Positions 1 to 8,336 of a stretch of DNA of 60,387 nucleotides are shown one piece after another. Each line of letters starts with the position of its first letter. Position 1 is the stretch's first letter. A model generated the notes under the pieces. It saw nothing but the letters and a program-made list of their open reading frames with translations, ran no database searches and was not told the origin of the DNA. Position numbers and translations under genes: made by a program. Source of the DNA: Microbacteriaceae bacterium PS02067. Its GTDB lineage: Bacteria; Actinomycetota; Actinomycetes; Actinomycetales; Microbacteriaceae. The stretch covers positions 1-60,387 of the forward strand of contig JASCPG010000009.1 in NCBI GenBank assembly GCA_029960085.1, in the 5' to 3' direction.

Positions 1-1068
1 GAGTGCGGCCGTCGGTGCCGCGAACGGCAGGGCACCCGGAGCGCCCGGGGCGCCGGCCCCGCCGGGCGCACCCGGCGCCCCGGGCACACCCGCGGGGCCG
101 ACAATACCCGGGGAGGTGACGGTCGCCGCCAGTCGGTCGTCGCGCCACCGCTCCCACTGGGCGAGCTTGTCGAGAAGAGCGCCCACCACCGAGAACAGCC
201 ATGCCCACGTCGCCGGATCGAGGGTGGAGACGTCGCGCTGGAGGTAGAGGAAGAGCCAGTCGTCGACGATCTCGACGTCGAGCGCCGCGGCGTGGTCGAC
301 GAATCGCGCCATGATGTCGGGTGTGAAGAGGTACAGCGCGTCGCGCTCGTAACCCTGCGGGCAGTACAGCGCGAAGTGCTGATCGAAGTCGCCCTCGAGG
401 CTGAGGCGCTGGTGCTTGTCGAACGCCGCCGGCAGGTTCGAGCCGAACAGGCCGTTGTTGCCCACGGCATCCAGCACGATGTGCGGCAGGGGTGTCGACA
501 GCTTCACCGCGACGTACCCCCAGCGGTGCGTGGTCTGCTCCTTGCCCGACCCGGTCGTGTACCGATAGTTCGCGAACTCCACGAGTCGCGGCGTCGTCCC
601 GCGCACGATGTCGGTCGCCGTGCGAGAGCTGCCGAGACCGAAGATGAGGCCCGGCAGCGGGGGGTTCCGCGCCTCGGGGTACCAGGCCATCCCGTTCGTC
701 TTCGCGAAGCGGTCGAGCCGGTACCAGCGCGCGGCGCCGGTGCCGCGGACGAGGCGGGCGATGCCGAAGCCGCCGCCGACCAGAATCAGGATCAGCACCA
801 GGAACGGGACGAGTGCCAGCACCCCCATGCCGGAGCCGCCGCTCGTGCTCATCTGCACAAAGACGCCCAGGATCCCCGAGAACACGGTGCCGAACATCAC
901 CAGGAAGATCCCGCCGACGACGATCCCGACGATGAGGCCCACCGTGTTCGTCGCCGGCGCGCGGCCGGAGCGGCGCAGTTCCCGCACGTACGCCCGAGCG
1001 GTGTGCGCGTCGACGGGCTCGGTCAGGGGGCGAGGGTCGAACGGAGCCGGTTCCGAGGGGGCGCTCAT
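1..1068 (-). CDS. Conserved actinobacterial membrane protein (3' end outside window)
   Basis: The reading frame starts at ATG 1068 and stays open to the left edge, so about 356 codons are visible and the C-terminus is missing. A proline-rich N-terminus is followed by two hydrophobic segments at about residues 43-72 and 82-105. A soluble domain follows, with readable motifs such as LPHIVLDAVGNN and LEGDFDQHFALYCP, and then VDDWLFLYLQ. Near the edge it becomes a Pro-Gly-Ala repeat region typical of an extracytoplasmic or flexible tail. Proteins of this look are common and uncharacterised in Microbacteriaceae; I assign no function. Its ATG overlaps the stop of the TetR gene (ATGA), so the two are probably co-transcribed. 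Confidence 0.75.
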   Translation of the reverse strand, partial: MSAPSEPAPFDPRPLTEPVDAHTARAYVRELRRSGRAPATNTVGLIVGIVVGGIFLVMFGTVFSGILGVFVQMSTSGGSGMGVLALVPFLVLILILVGGGFGIARLVRGTGAARWYRLDRFAKTNGMAWYPEARNPPLPGLIFGLGSSRTATDIVRGTTPRLVEFANYRYTTGSGKEQTTHRWGYVAVKLSTPLPHIVLDAVGNNGLFGSNLPAAFDKHQRLSLEGDFDQHFALYCPQGYERDALYLFTPDIMARFVDHAAALDVEIVDDWLFLYLQRDVSTLDPATWAWLFSVVGALLDKLAQWERWRDDRLAATVTSPGIVGPAGVPGAPGAPGGAGAPGAPGALPFAAPTAAL

Positions 1069-1721
1069 TCCGACACGGTACCGCCGCGTGCGCGCTCCAG
1101 CACACGTTCGACGAGCCAGTCCGAGTAGCGCCCGGGAGACCACCCGCTCTGCACCACGAGCTGCTGGTACCCCTCCGGCGACATCAGGAACGACAGCTCG
1201 TCGGCGAGCTCGTCCGCGCTCCGGGTCTGCCGTGGGGCGGGGATGAGGCCGCGCCCCGCGAGTTCGCCGACCAGCCGGCGGTAGTCGGCGCGGCGGTGGG
1301 CGAGCATCCCCTGCAGCGCCTCCGCGACGAGCTCGTCCGAGCCCGCGGCGCCGAGCAGGACGGTCCACAGCGCGTGCGCCCGCGCGTTGGCATCCACGAT
1401 CCGCTCGATCACGACGGGCAGGAAGCCGGCATCGTCGAGGGCGGTGACGTCGGCTCCTGCTTCGGTGTCGGTGAGTGAATCGGCGCCCTCGGTGCCCGAG
1501 AAGACGAGCTCGAACGCGGCGATCAGCAGCGCCGGCTTCGTGCCCGCGGCCTTCACCGTCTCGACGGAGACGCCGGCTTCTGCGGCGATCGTCGCGAAGG
1601 TCGCGGCCTGGAAGCCGCGCCGCGCGAAGACCGCCGCGGCTGCCTGCAGCACGCGGCGTCGGGTCTGGGCCGCCTGGGCCGCCCGGAGATCGGAGTGATA
1701 GGCGCGAGGAGCGGATCCCAC
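1065..1721 (-). CDS. TetR-family transcriptional regulator
   Basis: The product has 218 residues, a normal TetR length. An N-terminal helix-turn-helix lies at about residues 18-60 (RRRVLQAAAAVFARRGF, then TIAAEAGVSVETV), and the C-terminal ligand/dimer domain is divergent. The usual Tyr-x-x-Phe after the recognition helix is replaced by KAAGTKPALL. GTG 1721 is the furthest start and has only a weak ribosome-binding site. The gene diverges from the glycosyltransferase at 1807, and its start lies 3 bp from that gene's -35 element, so binding there would control both directions. The stop overlaps the start of the membrane protein downstream. The ligand is unknown. Confidence 0.88.
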   Translation of the reverse strand: MGSAPRAYHSDLRAAQAAQTRRRVLQAAAAVFARRGFQAATFATIAAEAGVSVETVKAAGTKPALLIAAFELVFSGTEGADSLTDTEAGADVTALDDAGFLPVVIERIVDANARAHALWTVLLGAAGSDELVAEALQGMLAHRRADYRRLVGELAGRGLIPAPRQTRSADELADELSFLMSPEGYQQLVVQSGWSPGRYSDWLVERVLERARGGTVSE

Positions 1722-1723
1722 TA

Positions 1724-1752
1724 TTGACTACCCTAACGGTGTGGTGAATACT
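1724..1752 (+). promoter_or_regulatory. Sigma70-type promoter for the glycosyltransferase
   Basis: TTGACT (1724-1729) and AATACT (1747-1752) are separated by 17 bp, close to the housekeeping consensus. An AGGT-N7-ACCT dyad follows just downstream and may be a TetR operator half-site pair. The promoter overlaps the start of the divergent TetR gene. Confidence 0.6.
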
Positions 1753-1806
1753 CTGACAGGTAACTCAAACCTATCATCGCGAACGTCTCACTCTGGAGGA
1801 TGCCCC

Positions 1807-3114
1807 GTGTCGACCTACCTGATCACGTGCACGCCGGCGCACGGCCACATCGCCCCGCTGCTCACCATCGCGCGGCACCTGCGGGGGCGCGGGCACCGCG
1901 TCCGCATGCTCACCAGTGAGCGCTATGCGGCGCGCGTGCGTGCCGCAGATGTCGAGTTCCTCCCGCTGCCCGCAGCCGCCGACGTCGACCTGGACGAACC
2001 GGATGCCGCGTTCCCCGAGCGCCGGGGTCTGCGCGGCCCCGCGGCGTTGCGCTTCGACATGATCAACCTGTTCCTCGCTCCCGGCGAGGCGCAGCTCGAC
2101 GCCGTGCGCGCCGCGCTGCGGGAGGCTCCCGCCGATGCCGTGCTCACGGAGCCGCTGTTCGTCGGAGCGGCCCTCCTGAACGAGCTGCCGCGCACTGAGC
2201 GTCCGCCGGTGGTGGCGCTCGGTATCTTCCCACTCGGGGTGAAGAGCCGCGACACCGCGCCGTTCGGACTGGGCGTGCCGCCGGGCCGAGGCGCCCTCGC
2301 GCGGTGGCGGAATGCCGCTCTGACGCTGTTCGCGGAGAAGGCGGTGTTCGGCGCTGTCGCACGCGAGGCGGACGAACTCGCTCGGCGCACCGTCGGACGG
2401 CCCTTCAGCCGGTTCTTCCTGGACTGGCACAGCGCCGCCGATGCGGTCGTGCAGTTCACGGTGCCAGCGTTCGAGTATCCGCGTTCCGACCTTCCCGCGA
2501 ACGTGCATTTCGTGGGAGCACTGCCGCCGACCGCGCCGGCCGTCGACCTGCCGGAGTGGTGGGGCGACCTCGACGGCTCGCGCCCCGTGGTCCACGTGAC
2601 ACAGGGGACGATCGCCAACGCGGACTTCTCGCAGCTGATCGGGCCGACGCTCGAGGCGCTCGCGGGCGACGACGTCCTCGTCGTCGCGTCCCTCGGGGGT
2701 CGCCTCGGTGGCGCGCTCGGGCCGGTCCCGGCCAATGCGCGCACGGCCGCCTATCTCCCCTACGACCGGCTGCTGCCGCTCACCGACGTCGTCGTCACGA
2801 ACGGCGGGTACGGCGGGGTCCAGCAGGCGCTCGCACAGGGCATCCCGCTCGTCGTCGCGGGAAAGACGGAGGACAAGGTCGAAGTCGCCGCCCGGGTCGG
2901 CTGGTCGGGCGCCGGCTTCGACCTGCGCACGAACACGCCGAGCGCGGCTCGGGTGGGAGCGGCGGTGCGGCGGGTGCTCTCCGACGATCGGTACCGGCGG
3001 CGGGCGCGCGACCTGGCCGGCGCGTATGCGCAGGCATCCGCTCTCGACGGCCTCGACCGGGTGCTCGAGACGACGCGGAGTGCTGCGGAAGCGCGGTCGT
3101 CGTCGATCCGGTAG
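1807..3114 (+). CDS. GT1-family (MGT-type) glycosyltransferase
   Basis: The product has 435 residues from GTG 1807, which I prefer to an upstream GTG at 1741 because GGAGG lies just upstream of it and the protein then begins STYLITCTPAHGHIAPLL, the normal N-terminal acceptor-domain strand of GT-B glycosyltransferases. The C-terminal nucleotide-sugar domain carries VVHVTQGT and VVTNGGYGGVQQALAQGIP, with GKTEDKVEVAARV after it, as in macrolide and UDP-glucuronosyl transferases. The usual His before the glycine loop is Asn here. Donor and acceptor cannot be read from sequence. The TetR gene beside it may sense a glycosylated or toxic small molecule; that is inference. Confidence 0.85.
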   Translation: MSTYLITCTPAHGHIAPLLTIARHLRGRGHRVRMLTSERYAARVRAADVEFLPLPAAADVDLDEPDAAFPERRGLRGPAALRFDMINLFLAPGEAQLDAVRAALREAPADAVLTEPLFVGAALLNELPRTERPPVVALGIFPLGVKSRDTAPFGLGVPPGRGALARWRNAALTLFAEKAVFGAVAREADELARRTVGRPFSRFFLDWHSAADAVVQFTVPAFEYPRSDLPANVHFVGALPPTAPAVDLPEWWGDLDGSRPVVHVTQGTIANADFSQLIGPTLEALAGDDVLVVASLGGRLGGALGPVPANARTAAYLPYDRLLPLTDVVVTNGGYGGVQQALAQGIPLVVAGKTEDKVEVAARVGWSGAGFDLRTNTPSAARVGAAVRRVLSDDRYRRRARDLAGAYAQASALDGLDRVLETTRSAAEARSSSIR

Positions 3115-3174
3115 ACTGCCGTGGTTGTCCGTCTGCGCGCATGCGTATCGGCGGGCACGTGCATCAACCCTCCT

Positions 3175-3197
3175 GATGCCGGGAAGTGCCCGGCATC
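3175..3197 (+). terminator. Hairpin between glycosyltransferase and rpsF
   Basis: There is a perfect 9-bp stem, GATGCCGGG / CCCGGCATC, with loop AAGTG. No T-tract follows. It may end the glycosyltransferase transcript, or be part of the rpsF leader, where S6:S18-binding RNA structures are known in many bacteria. A strong Shine-Dalgarno (AAGGAGGTGG) comes next. Confidence 0.5.
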
Positions 3198-3223
3198 CGT
3201 TCTAGTCCGAAGGAGGTGGGTTA

Positions 3224-3589
3224 GTGACGCACTCACACCAGTACGAGCTCATGGTCATCCTCGACCCCGAGATCGACGAGCGTCAGGTCGCCCCCAAGCT
3301 CGACGGATTCCTCAAGGTGATCACCGGCGACGGTGGCACGATCGAGAACGTCGACATCTGGGGCAAGCGTCGCCTGGCGTACGAGATCCAGAAGAAGAAC
3401 GAGGGCATCTACGCCGTCGTGAACTTCACCGCCACGAGCGCGACCACTCAGGAGCTCGACCGTCAGCTGAAGCTGAACGAGCAGATCATGCGTACCAAGG
3501 TCCTGCGTGCCGAGGAGGCGATCGCTCAGGTCGCCGCCGAGAAGGAGCGCGCCGAGGCCAAGGCCGCCCGCAAGGCAGCGAAGGCGTAA
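3224..3589 (+). CDS. rpsF: 30S ribosomal protein S6
   Basis: The product has 121 residues from GTG 3224, behind AAGGAGGTGG. The N-terminus [13 protein letters not shown] and the core [19 protein letters not shown] are diagnostic of S6. The C-terminus is an Ala-Lys-rich helix ([18 protein letters not shown]), common in actinobacteria. S6 pairs with S18 on the 30S platform. It is the first gene of the rpsF-ssb-rpsR-rplI operon; the ssb start is 6 bp after its stop. Confidence 0.98.
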   Translation: MTHSHQYELMVILDPEIDERQVAPKLDGFLKVITGDGGTIENVDIWGKRRLAYEIQKKNEGIYAVVNFTATSATTQELDRQLKLNEQIMRTKVLRAEEAIAQVAAEKERAEAKAARKAAKA

Positions 3590-3595
3590 CGGACG

Positions 3596-4102
3596 ATGGC
3601 CGGCGAAACCGTCATCACCGTCGTGGGCAACCTCACGGCAGACCCCGAGCTGCGCTACACGCAGAACGGCCTGCCCGTCGCGAACTTCACGATCGCGTCG
3701 ACGCCCCGCACGTTCGACCGTCAGGCGAACGAGTGGAAGGACGGCGAAGCGCTGTTCCTCCGCGCCTCGGTGTGGCGTGACTTCGCCGAGCATGTCGCAG
3801 GGTCGCTGACGAAGGGCTCCCGTGTCATCGCGACCGGGCGTCTGAAGCAGCGTTCCTACCAGGACAAAGAGGGCAACAACCGTACGGCGATCGAACTCGA
3901 GATCGACGAGATCGGCCCCTCGCTGCGGTACGCGACGGCTCAGGTCACGCGCGCCGCGTCGTCCGGTGGTGGCGGCAACTACGGGGGCGGCCAGCAGTCG
4001 CGCCCGCAGGTGCAGCAGGAGGAGCCGTGGGCAACGCCCGGCTCCGCCGCTCCGGATGCCTGGTCTGCGCCCGGCTCCTACGGCGACGACACGCCGTTTT
4101 GA
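3596..4102 (+). CDS. ssb: Single-stranded DNA-binding protein
   Basis: The product has 168 residues. The N-terminal OB fold (about residues 1-110) begins [19 protein letters not shown] and includes [16 protein letters not shown]. It is followed by a Gly/Gln-rich linker ([13 protein letters not shown]) and the acidic tip DDTPF, which recruits replication and repair proteins. It protects single-stranded DNA at forks, and its location between rpsF and rpsR is the standard bacterial arrangement. Start and length are typical. Confidence 0.98.
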   Translation: MAGETVITVVGNLTADPELRYTQNGLPVANFTIASTPRTFDRQANEWKDGEALFLRASVWRDFAEHVAGSLTKGSRVIATGRLKQRSYQDKEGNNRTAIELEIDEIGPSLRYATAQVTRAASSGGGGNYGGGQQSRPQVQQEEPWATPGSAAPDAWSAPGSYGDDTPF

Positions 4103-4112
4103 CGCGGCGCGG

Positions 4113-4137
4113 GTCAATGCGGCGCAGCCGCGTTGAC
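4113..4137 (+). repeat. Hairpin in the 143-bp ssb-rpsR gap
   Basis: GTCAATGCGG (4113-4122) pairs with CCGCGTTGAC (4128-4137) through ten pairs including one G-U, around the loop CGCAG. A second GC-rich imperfect dyad lies near 4160-4175. They may be processing or attenuation structures inside the ribosomal operon; no gene is seen in this gap. Confidence 0.45.
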
Positions 4138-4245
4138 GCGCGATCGGGTCAAGGTTGAGCGAGGCCCGCAGGGCCGAGCCGAAACCCTCGCAAGATTCGA
4201 GGATGCACGGGTCACCGGCATCCATCAACACCGTAAGGAAACACA

Positions 4246-4500
4246 ATGGCTGGAAAGGCTACCGGCGATCGCCGCAAGCCGCGGAAGGGCGCGAAGGCCG
4301 CCGCTCCCGCGAAGGCGATCCGCGTCGGCGTCATCGATTACAAGGATGTCGCGACGCTTCGCAAGTTCATCTCGGAGCGCGGCAAGATCCGCGCCCGCCG
4401 TATCACCGGTGTCTCGGTGCAGGAGCAGCGTCTGATCGCCAAGGCGATCAAGAACGCGCGCGAAATGGCGCTCCTGCCTTACGCCGGCGCTGGCCGCTAA
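4246..4500 (+). CDS. rpsR: 30S ribosomal protein S18
   Basis: The product has 84 residues from ATG 4246, preceded by GTAAGGAAA. The conserved core [19 protein letters not shown] and [19 protein letters not shown] identifies S18, and the basic Lys/Ala-rich N-terminus is normal for actinobacteria. None of the zinc-ribbon cysteines of C+ paralogs is present. It binds S6 on the 30S platform. rplI follows 12 bp downstream. Confidence 0.98.
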   Translation: MAGKATGDRRKPRKGAKAAAPAKAIRVGVIDYKDVATLRKFISERGKIRARRITGVSVQEQRLIAKAIKNAREMALLPYAGAGR

Positions 4501-4512
4501 GGGGCATCCATC

Positions 4513-4965
4513 ATGGCAAAGCTGATTCTCACGAACGAGGTTGCCGGGCTCGGAAGCGCCGGCGATGTCATCGAGGTCAAGAACGGGTACGCCCGCAACT
4601 ACCTCATCCCCCAGGGCTTCGCCGTGGCGTGGACCCGCGGTGGCGAAAAGCAGGTGGCGTCGATCCGCGCCGCCCGTGACGCCCGCGCGATCCACGTGCA
4701 CGAAGAGGCCGTGGCGCTCAAGGATGCCCTCGAGGCCGCCAAGGTCAAGCTCGCCGTCAAGGCCGGCAAGGAAGGTCGCCTCTTCGGCGCCGTCAAGCCC
4801 GCCGATGTCGCCGACGCCGTCAAGGCTGCCGGTCTGGGCGAGCTCGACAAGCGCAAGATCCACATCACCGCTCCGATCAAGGCCGTCGGCGAGCACGAGG
4901 CGACCGTTCGCCTGCGTGACGACCTGACCGCCGTGATCACCCTTCAGGTGGTCGCCGCGAAGTAA
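4513..4965 (+). CDS. rplI: 50S ribosomal protein L9
   Basis: The product has 150 residues from ATG 4513. The N-terminal rRNA-binding domain ([20 protein letters not shown], then [16 protein letters not shown]) is joined by a long helix to the C-terminal domain ([20 protein letters not shown] ... KRKIHI). Full family length. It is the last gene of the operon and is followed at once by a strong terminator hairpin. Confidence 0.98.
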   Translation: MAKLILTNEVAGLGSAGDVIEVKNGYARNYLIPQGFAVAWTRGGEKQVASIRAARDARAIHVHEEAVALKDALEAAKVKLAVKAGKEGRLFGAVKPADVADAVKAAGLGELDKRKIHITAPIKAVGEHEATVRLRDDLTAVITLQVVAAK

Positions 4966-4990
4966 TCCCCGGCGGCTCGGCCGCTGATGC

Positions 4991-5036
4991 ACGGATGCCG
5001 TGCCCCTGTCCTTCGGGACGGAGGCACGGCATCCGT
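4991..5036 (+). terminator. Strong terminator after rplI
   Basis: A perfect 14-bp stem, ACGGATGCCGTGCC (4991-5004) with GGCACGGCATCCGT (5023-5036), encloses an inner GTCC-TTCG-GGAC hairpin. Only a short T stretch follows. This is the usual shape of terminators in this lineage, and it separates the ribosomal operon from dnaB. Confidence 0.8.
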
Positions 5037-5168
5037 CGTTTCGCGGCTGCGCCGGCGGTCCGTACCGTTGTCGAAGGAATCGAAGATCACCTTTCGGCGA
5101 CTTGACAAATCGCCTGGTCGTTCCCGACCGATACGGATTTGTCCCCCGTTTTGTCCCCAGGTCGGGCG

Positions 5169-5350
5169 TGTCGCGTCAACCTTCAACCCACACTTCAATC
5201 ACATTGTGAATCCACAGGGTGTGGAACAAAAAAGACCAGGTCAACTCAGAAATAACGATCTTCCGAAGCTGAGTTTTCGCCCAGTTTCCACAGGTTCTGT
5301 ACACAGGCGTCCCGGCGTTTCGCGCAGACTCTCCACAAAGTTATCCACAG
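5169..5350 (+). promoter_or_regulatory. DnaA-box-like cluster upstream of dnaB
   Basis: The roughly 390-bp rplI-dnaB gap is rich in TCCACA motifs. TTATCCACA at 5341-5349 is an exact DnaA-box consensus. GAATCCACA (5208-5216), GTTTCCACA (5284-5292), CTCTCCACA (5329-5337) and the inverted TGTGGAACA (5220-5228) each match seven of nine bases. Two of them form the palindrome TCCACA-GGG-TGTGGA (5211-5225). The stretch 5225-5280 is AT-richer than its surroundings and contains an AACTCAG/CTGAGTT dyad (5243-5275). It could be a DnaA-controlled dnaB promoter, a DnaA-titration site or an accessory origin element. Confidence 0.6.
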
Positions 5351-5426
5351 GCCGGTTTGCGGGTGTCGGACCCGGTGCCTAGCGTGGCGTGTGGCTCGGA
5401 AGACGGGTCGGGGAAGAGGGGCGTGC

Positions 5427-6821
5427 ATGTCGATCGCGGACATCTCGGAGGAGCGTCTCGGCGGCCCGTCGGAGCGTGGCAACGAGCGCACCCCGCCGCA
5501 CGATCTGCTCGCCGAACAGTCCACCCTCGGCGGCATGCTGCTGTCGCCGGATGCCGTGGCCGACGTCGTCGAGTCGATTCGCGGCACCGACTTCTACATC
5601 CCGAAGCACGAGCTGATCTTCGAGGCGATTCTGAGCCTCTACTCGCACGGCGAGCCGACCGACGTCGTCGCCGTGACCGACGAGCTCATCAAGACCGGCG
5701 ACCTGCTGCGTGCCGGCGGCGCCGACTACCTGCACTCGCTGACCTCGATCGTCCCCACGGCGGCGAACTCGTCGTACTACGCGTCGATCGTCCGTGAGCG
5801 GGCGCTGCTGCGCCGGCTCGTCGAGGCCGGCACCCGCATCGTGCAGATGGGCTACAACGGCCAGGGCGAGGCGCTCGATCTCGTCAACAACGCGCAGGCC
5901 GAGATCTACTCGGTGACCGGTGCGGAGCAGTCCGAGGATTACGTCGCCCTCGATGTCGCCGTCGGTGCCGCGATGGAGGAGATCGAGGCGGCGCGCGGGC
6001 GCGACGGTCAGATGACGGGCATCCCCACGGGGTTCGCCGGGCTCGATCAGCTGACGAACGGACTGCACCCCGGGCAGATGATCGTCGTCGCGGCCCGCCC
6101 CGCGATGGGTAAGTCGACGCTCGCTCTCGACTTCGCGCGCGCAGCGGCGATCAAGAACAATCAGCCGACGATCTTCTTCTCCCTCGAAATGGGCAAGACC
6201 GAGATCGCGATGCGCCTCATGAGCGCCGAGGGCGCCGTGCCGCTGCAGTCGATGCGCAAGGGCTCGCTCGACACCCGCGACTGGACGACGATCGCGTCGA
6301 CGCGCGGCCGCATCAACGACGCGCCGCTGTACATCGACGACAGCCCGAACATGACGCTCGTCGAGATCCGTGCGAAGTGCCGCAAGCTGAAGCAGCGCGT
6401 GGGGCTCAAGATGGTCGTCATCGACTACCTGCAACTCATGACCTCGGGCAAGCGCGTCGAGTCGCGCCAGCAGGAGGTCTCGGAGTTCTCGCGTGCGCTG
6501 AAGCTGCTCGCCAAGGAGCTGCAGGTGCCCGTGATCGCCCTGTCGCAGCTGAACCGTGGCCCCGAGCAGCGCGCCGACAAGAAGCCCGCCATCAGCGACC
6601 TGCGTGAGTCGGGATCGATCGAGCAGGATGCCGACATGGTGATCCTTCTGCACCGCGAGGCCGCCTACGAGAAGGACAGCCCCCGCGCCGGCGAGGCCGA
6701 CCTCATCGTCGCCAAGCACCGCAACGGCCCGACCGACACGGTCACGGTCGCGTTCCAGGGCCACTTCTCGCGGTTCACGGATATGGCCCCGGGCGACTTC
6801 GAGCCTGTCGGATCCCGATGA
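5427..6821 (+). CDS. dnaB: Replicative DNA helicase DnaB
   Basis: The product has 464 residues from ATG 5427. I prefer this to the in-frame GTG at 5391 because GGGGAAGAGGGG precedes it and the protein then begins SIADISEERL. The N-terminal collar domain (PPHDLLAEQSTLGGMLLS) is followed by the RecA-like motor: Walker A ARPAMGKSTLA near residue 227, Walker B MVVIDYLQLM near residue 328, and DLRESGSIEQDADMV. No intein is present, although dnaB is a common intein host in actinobacteria. It is the last gene of the core block; accessory DNA begins right after its stop. Confidence 0.97.
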   Translation: MSIADISEERLGGPSERGNERTPPHDLLAEQSTLGGMLLSPDAVADVVESIRGTDFYIPKHELIFEAILSLYSHGEPTDVVAVTDELIKTGDLLRAGGADYLHSLTSIVPTAANSSYYASIVRERALLRRLVEAGTRIVQMGYNGQGEALDLVNNAQAEIYSVTGAEQSEDYVALDVAVGAAMEEIEAARGRDGQMTGIPTGFAGLDQLTNGLHPGQMIVVAARPAMGKSTLALDFARAAAIKNNQPTIFFSLEMGKTEIAMRLMSAEGAVPLQSMRKGSLDTRDWTTIASTRGRINDAPLYIDDSPNMTLVEIRAKCRKLKQRVGLKMVVIDYLQLMTSGKRVESRQQEVSEFSRALKLLAKELQVPVIALSQLNRGPEQRADKKPAISDLRESGSIEQDADMVILLHREAAYEKDSPRAGEADLIVAKHRNGPTDTVTVAFQGHFSRFTDMAPGDFEPVGSR

Positions 6822-6851
6822 TCATTGCGTAAACCGCGATATCGACCGGGC

Positions 6852-6949
6852 TACTTTGCATTTACGCAAAGTAAGGCTCGGATGTAGGTTCCACGTGGAG
6901 ATGGCATTGTCTACCGCAAGATGGCCCACAGTTGGCCATTGGGCCAGGT
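6852..6949 (+). repeat. Boundary repeat, copy A
   Basis: This is the first of four same-orientation copies of a non-coding element. TGTAGGTTCC begins at 6883. A TGTCCATT-like box lies at +19 (TGGCATTG), TGGCCCA at +39 (6922-6928), and its inverted partner TGGGCCA at 6940-6946. Just upstream, TACTTTGC-ATTTAC-GCAAAGTA (6852-6873) is a perfect dyad whose right half resembles the sequence upstream of copy D. It lies between dnaB and the IS3 element, at the start of accessory DNA. Confidence 0.55.
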
Positions 6950-7029
6950 CTCGTGGACGGATCGTGTGTATTGATCTGGGGTAGAGGAATGGCGGGGGGC
7001 GTGAGGAACGAACTGGTGACAGGTTCGGT

Positions 7030-7905
7030 TTAGGCCGCGAGTGTGAGCGGCTCGGCTAGCTTGGCTTCGAACTCGATGGGCGTCAAGCCGCCGAGGGTGT
7101 CCTGGGCTCGTTGGCGGTGGTACTTCCGTTCGATCCAGACCACGATGGCCAGCCGCAGCTCCTGCCGGCTCGTCCACCGCTGCTGGTTGAGCACGTTCGT
7201 CTGCAGTAGTGACCAGAACGATTCCATGGCCGCGTTGTCCCCCGCGGCGCCGACGCGTCCCATCGATCCGACCATGTCGTGCCGGCGCAGTTCGCGGGCC
7301 ATGGCCCGGCTGCGGAACTGGCTGTCCCTGTCGGCGTGCAGGATGCATCCGGCGACCTCACCGCGGCGGGCCACGGCGTTTCGGACGGCGTCGACGGCGA
7401 GTTTCGCGGTGATCCGGTCCGAGATCGAGTACCCGACGATCCGGTTGGAGAACACGTCTTTGATCGCGCAGCAGTAGAGCTTGCCTTCGCTCGTCCAGTG
7501 CTCCGTGATATCCGTGAGCCACAGCCGGTTGGGCGCGTCGGCGCGGAACACGCGCTGGACGTGGTCGTCGAACACGGGCGGCCCGGCCTTCTTCCCCTTC
7601 CCACGTCGCCGGCGCTGCGCGGATGAGAGAAGCCCGGCCTGCGAGCACAGCTTCCACGCCGTCCGCCGGCTCATTCGCCACCCCGCTCGCCGGGCTTCGT
7701 CGGCGAGGTATCGGTAGCCGAACGTCGGGTCGTCGTGGTGAGCGTCATGCAGTGCGTTAATCCGATACGCGCGGAGCACGTCCGCTTCCCGGATCGGGTC
7801 GTTGCGCCACCGGTAGTAGGGCTGTCTTGCGAGCTTCAGAACCCGGCACGACACCGTCACGGGAATCCCCGCGTCGGCGAGCTCAGACACGAGCGGGTAC
7901 GTCAT
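7030..7905 (-). CDS. IS3-family transposase OrfB (DDE integrase)
   Basis: The product has 291 residues. The N-terminal HTH_21-like region is followed by an rve integrase core. Catalytic residues are D132 (WLTDITEHW), D192 (LHADRDSQF, a variant of the usual HSDRGSQY) and E228 (AAMESFWS), giving the DD(35)E spacing of the family. ATG 7905 overlaps the orfA stop as ATGA. A run of four A residues lies at the junction, so OrfB may be made by translational coupling or by -1 frameshifting to an OrfAB fusion. All catalytic residues are present, so the element may be active. Confidence 0.93.
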   Translation of the reverse strand: MTYPLVSELADAGIPVTVSCRVLKLARQPYYRWRNDPIREADVLRAYRINALHDAHHDDPTFGYRYLADEARRAGWRMSRRTAWKLCSQAGLLSSAQRRRRGKGKKAGPPVFDDHVQRVFRADAPNRLWLTDITEHWTSEGKLYCCAIKDVFSNRIVGYSISDRITAKLAVDAVRNAVARRGEVAGCILHADRDSQFRSRAMARELRRHDMVGSMGRVGAAGDNAAMESFWSLLQTNVLNQQRWTSRQELRLAIVVWIERKYHRQRAQDTLGGLTPIEFEAKLAEPLTLAA

Positions 7906-8240
7906 TTTGGGGAGCCACCGAGCCGCAGGTTCGCCTGCGACAGATACGCCGCAGCCCTTCTGAGCACCTCGTTCTCCTGCTCGAGCAGTCGGATCCGCTT
8001 CTTCAACTCCCGCGCCTCGGCGGCATCGGCGGCGGTCTGACCGGGCCGGTTGCCGTCTTCGACATCCGCTTGGCGGAGCCAGTTCTGCAGCGTCGCCTCG
8101 CTGATACCGAAGTCGGTGCCGATCTGTTTGATAGTGACGCCGCTCCCACGGCGCCGAGCGACCGCGACGACGTCCTCGCGGAACTCTCTGGGATAGGGAC
8201 CAGGCATGATGACATCCTCCCCGCCAGCGCCTCCCGGCAC
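7902..8240 (-). CDS. IS3-family transposase OrfA (HTH)
   Basis: The product has 112 residues. The helix-turn-helix reads REFREDVVAVARRR ... TIKQIGTDFGISEATLQNWL, and the C-terminus is a leucine-zipper coiled coil (ELKKRIRLLEQENEVLRRA), as in IS3-type OrfA proteins that bind the terminal repeats. GTG/ATG alternatives exist near 8207 (the in-frame Met before PGPYPREFRED), preceded by GGAGGATG, so the true N-terminus may be 11 residues shorter. Confidence 0.92.
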   Translation of the reverse strand: MPGGAGGEDVIMPGPYPREFREDVVAVARRRGSGVTIKQIGTDFGISEATLQNWLRQADVEDGNRPGQTAADAAEARELKKRIRLLEQENEVLRRAAAYLSQANLRLGGSPK

Positions 8241-8308
8241 TAACGATCAGTTGTCACCGATCCGTTCCTCACGCCCCCCGGCCAGGGCTGGGACGTCGGT
8301 CTGATGGG

Positions 8309-8327
8309 TGGTGGCGGGGCGCCACCA
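8309..8327. terminator. Hairpin between the IS3 element and the EamA gene
   Basis: TGGTGGCG and CGCCACCA form a perfect 8-bp stem around GGG. It lies just 3' of the EamA stop on the minus strand and may terminate that operon; no T-tract is present. Confidence 0.45.
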
Positions 8328-8336
8328 GGCGGGCGC

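Larger units (their letters stand above)
6994..8279 (-). mobile_element. IS3-family insertion sequence, apparently intact
   Basis: The element is 1286 bp long with imperfect terminal inverted repeats beginning GGGGGGCGTGAGGAACG at both ends (left 6994-7021; right 7021-like copy at 8252-8279 on the minus strand). It is flanked by GGC at 6991-6993 and 8280-8282, a 3-bp target duplication as expected for IS3. It encodes orfA and orfB, both full length with no visible lesions. It landed just downstream of the EamA gene, at the copper-island edge. Confidence 0.88.

Noticed and set aside
1741..1806. N-terminal extension of the glycosyltransferase
   Set aside because: It would begin inside the promoter and has no ribosome-binding site; GTG 1807 does, and gives the normal N-terminus.
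5427..6821. Possible intein in dnaB
   Set aside because: Protein length (464) and continuous helicase motifs leave no room for one.
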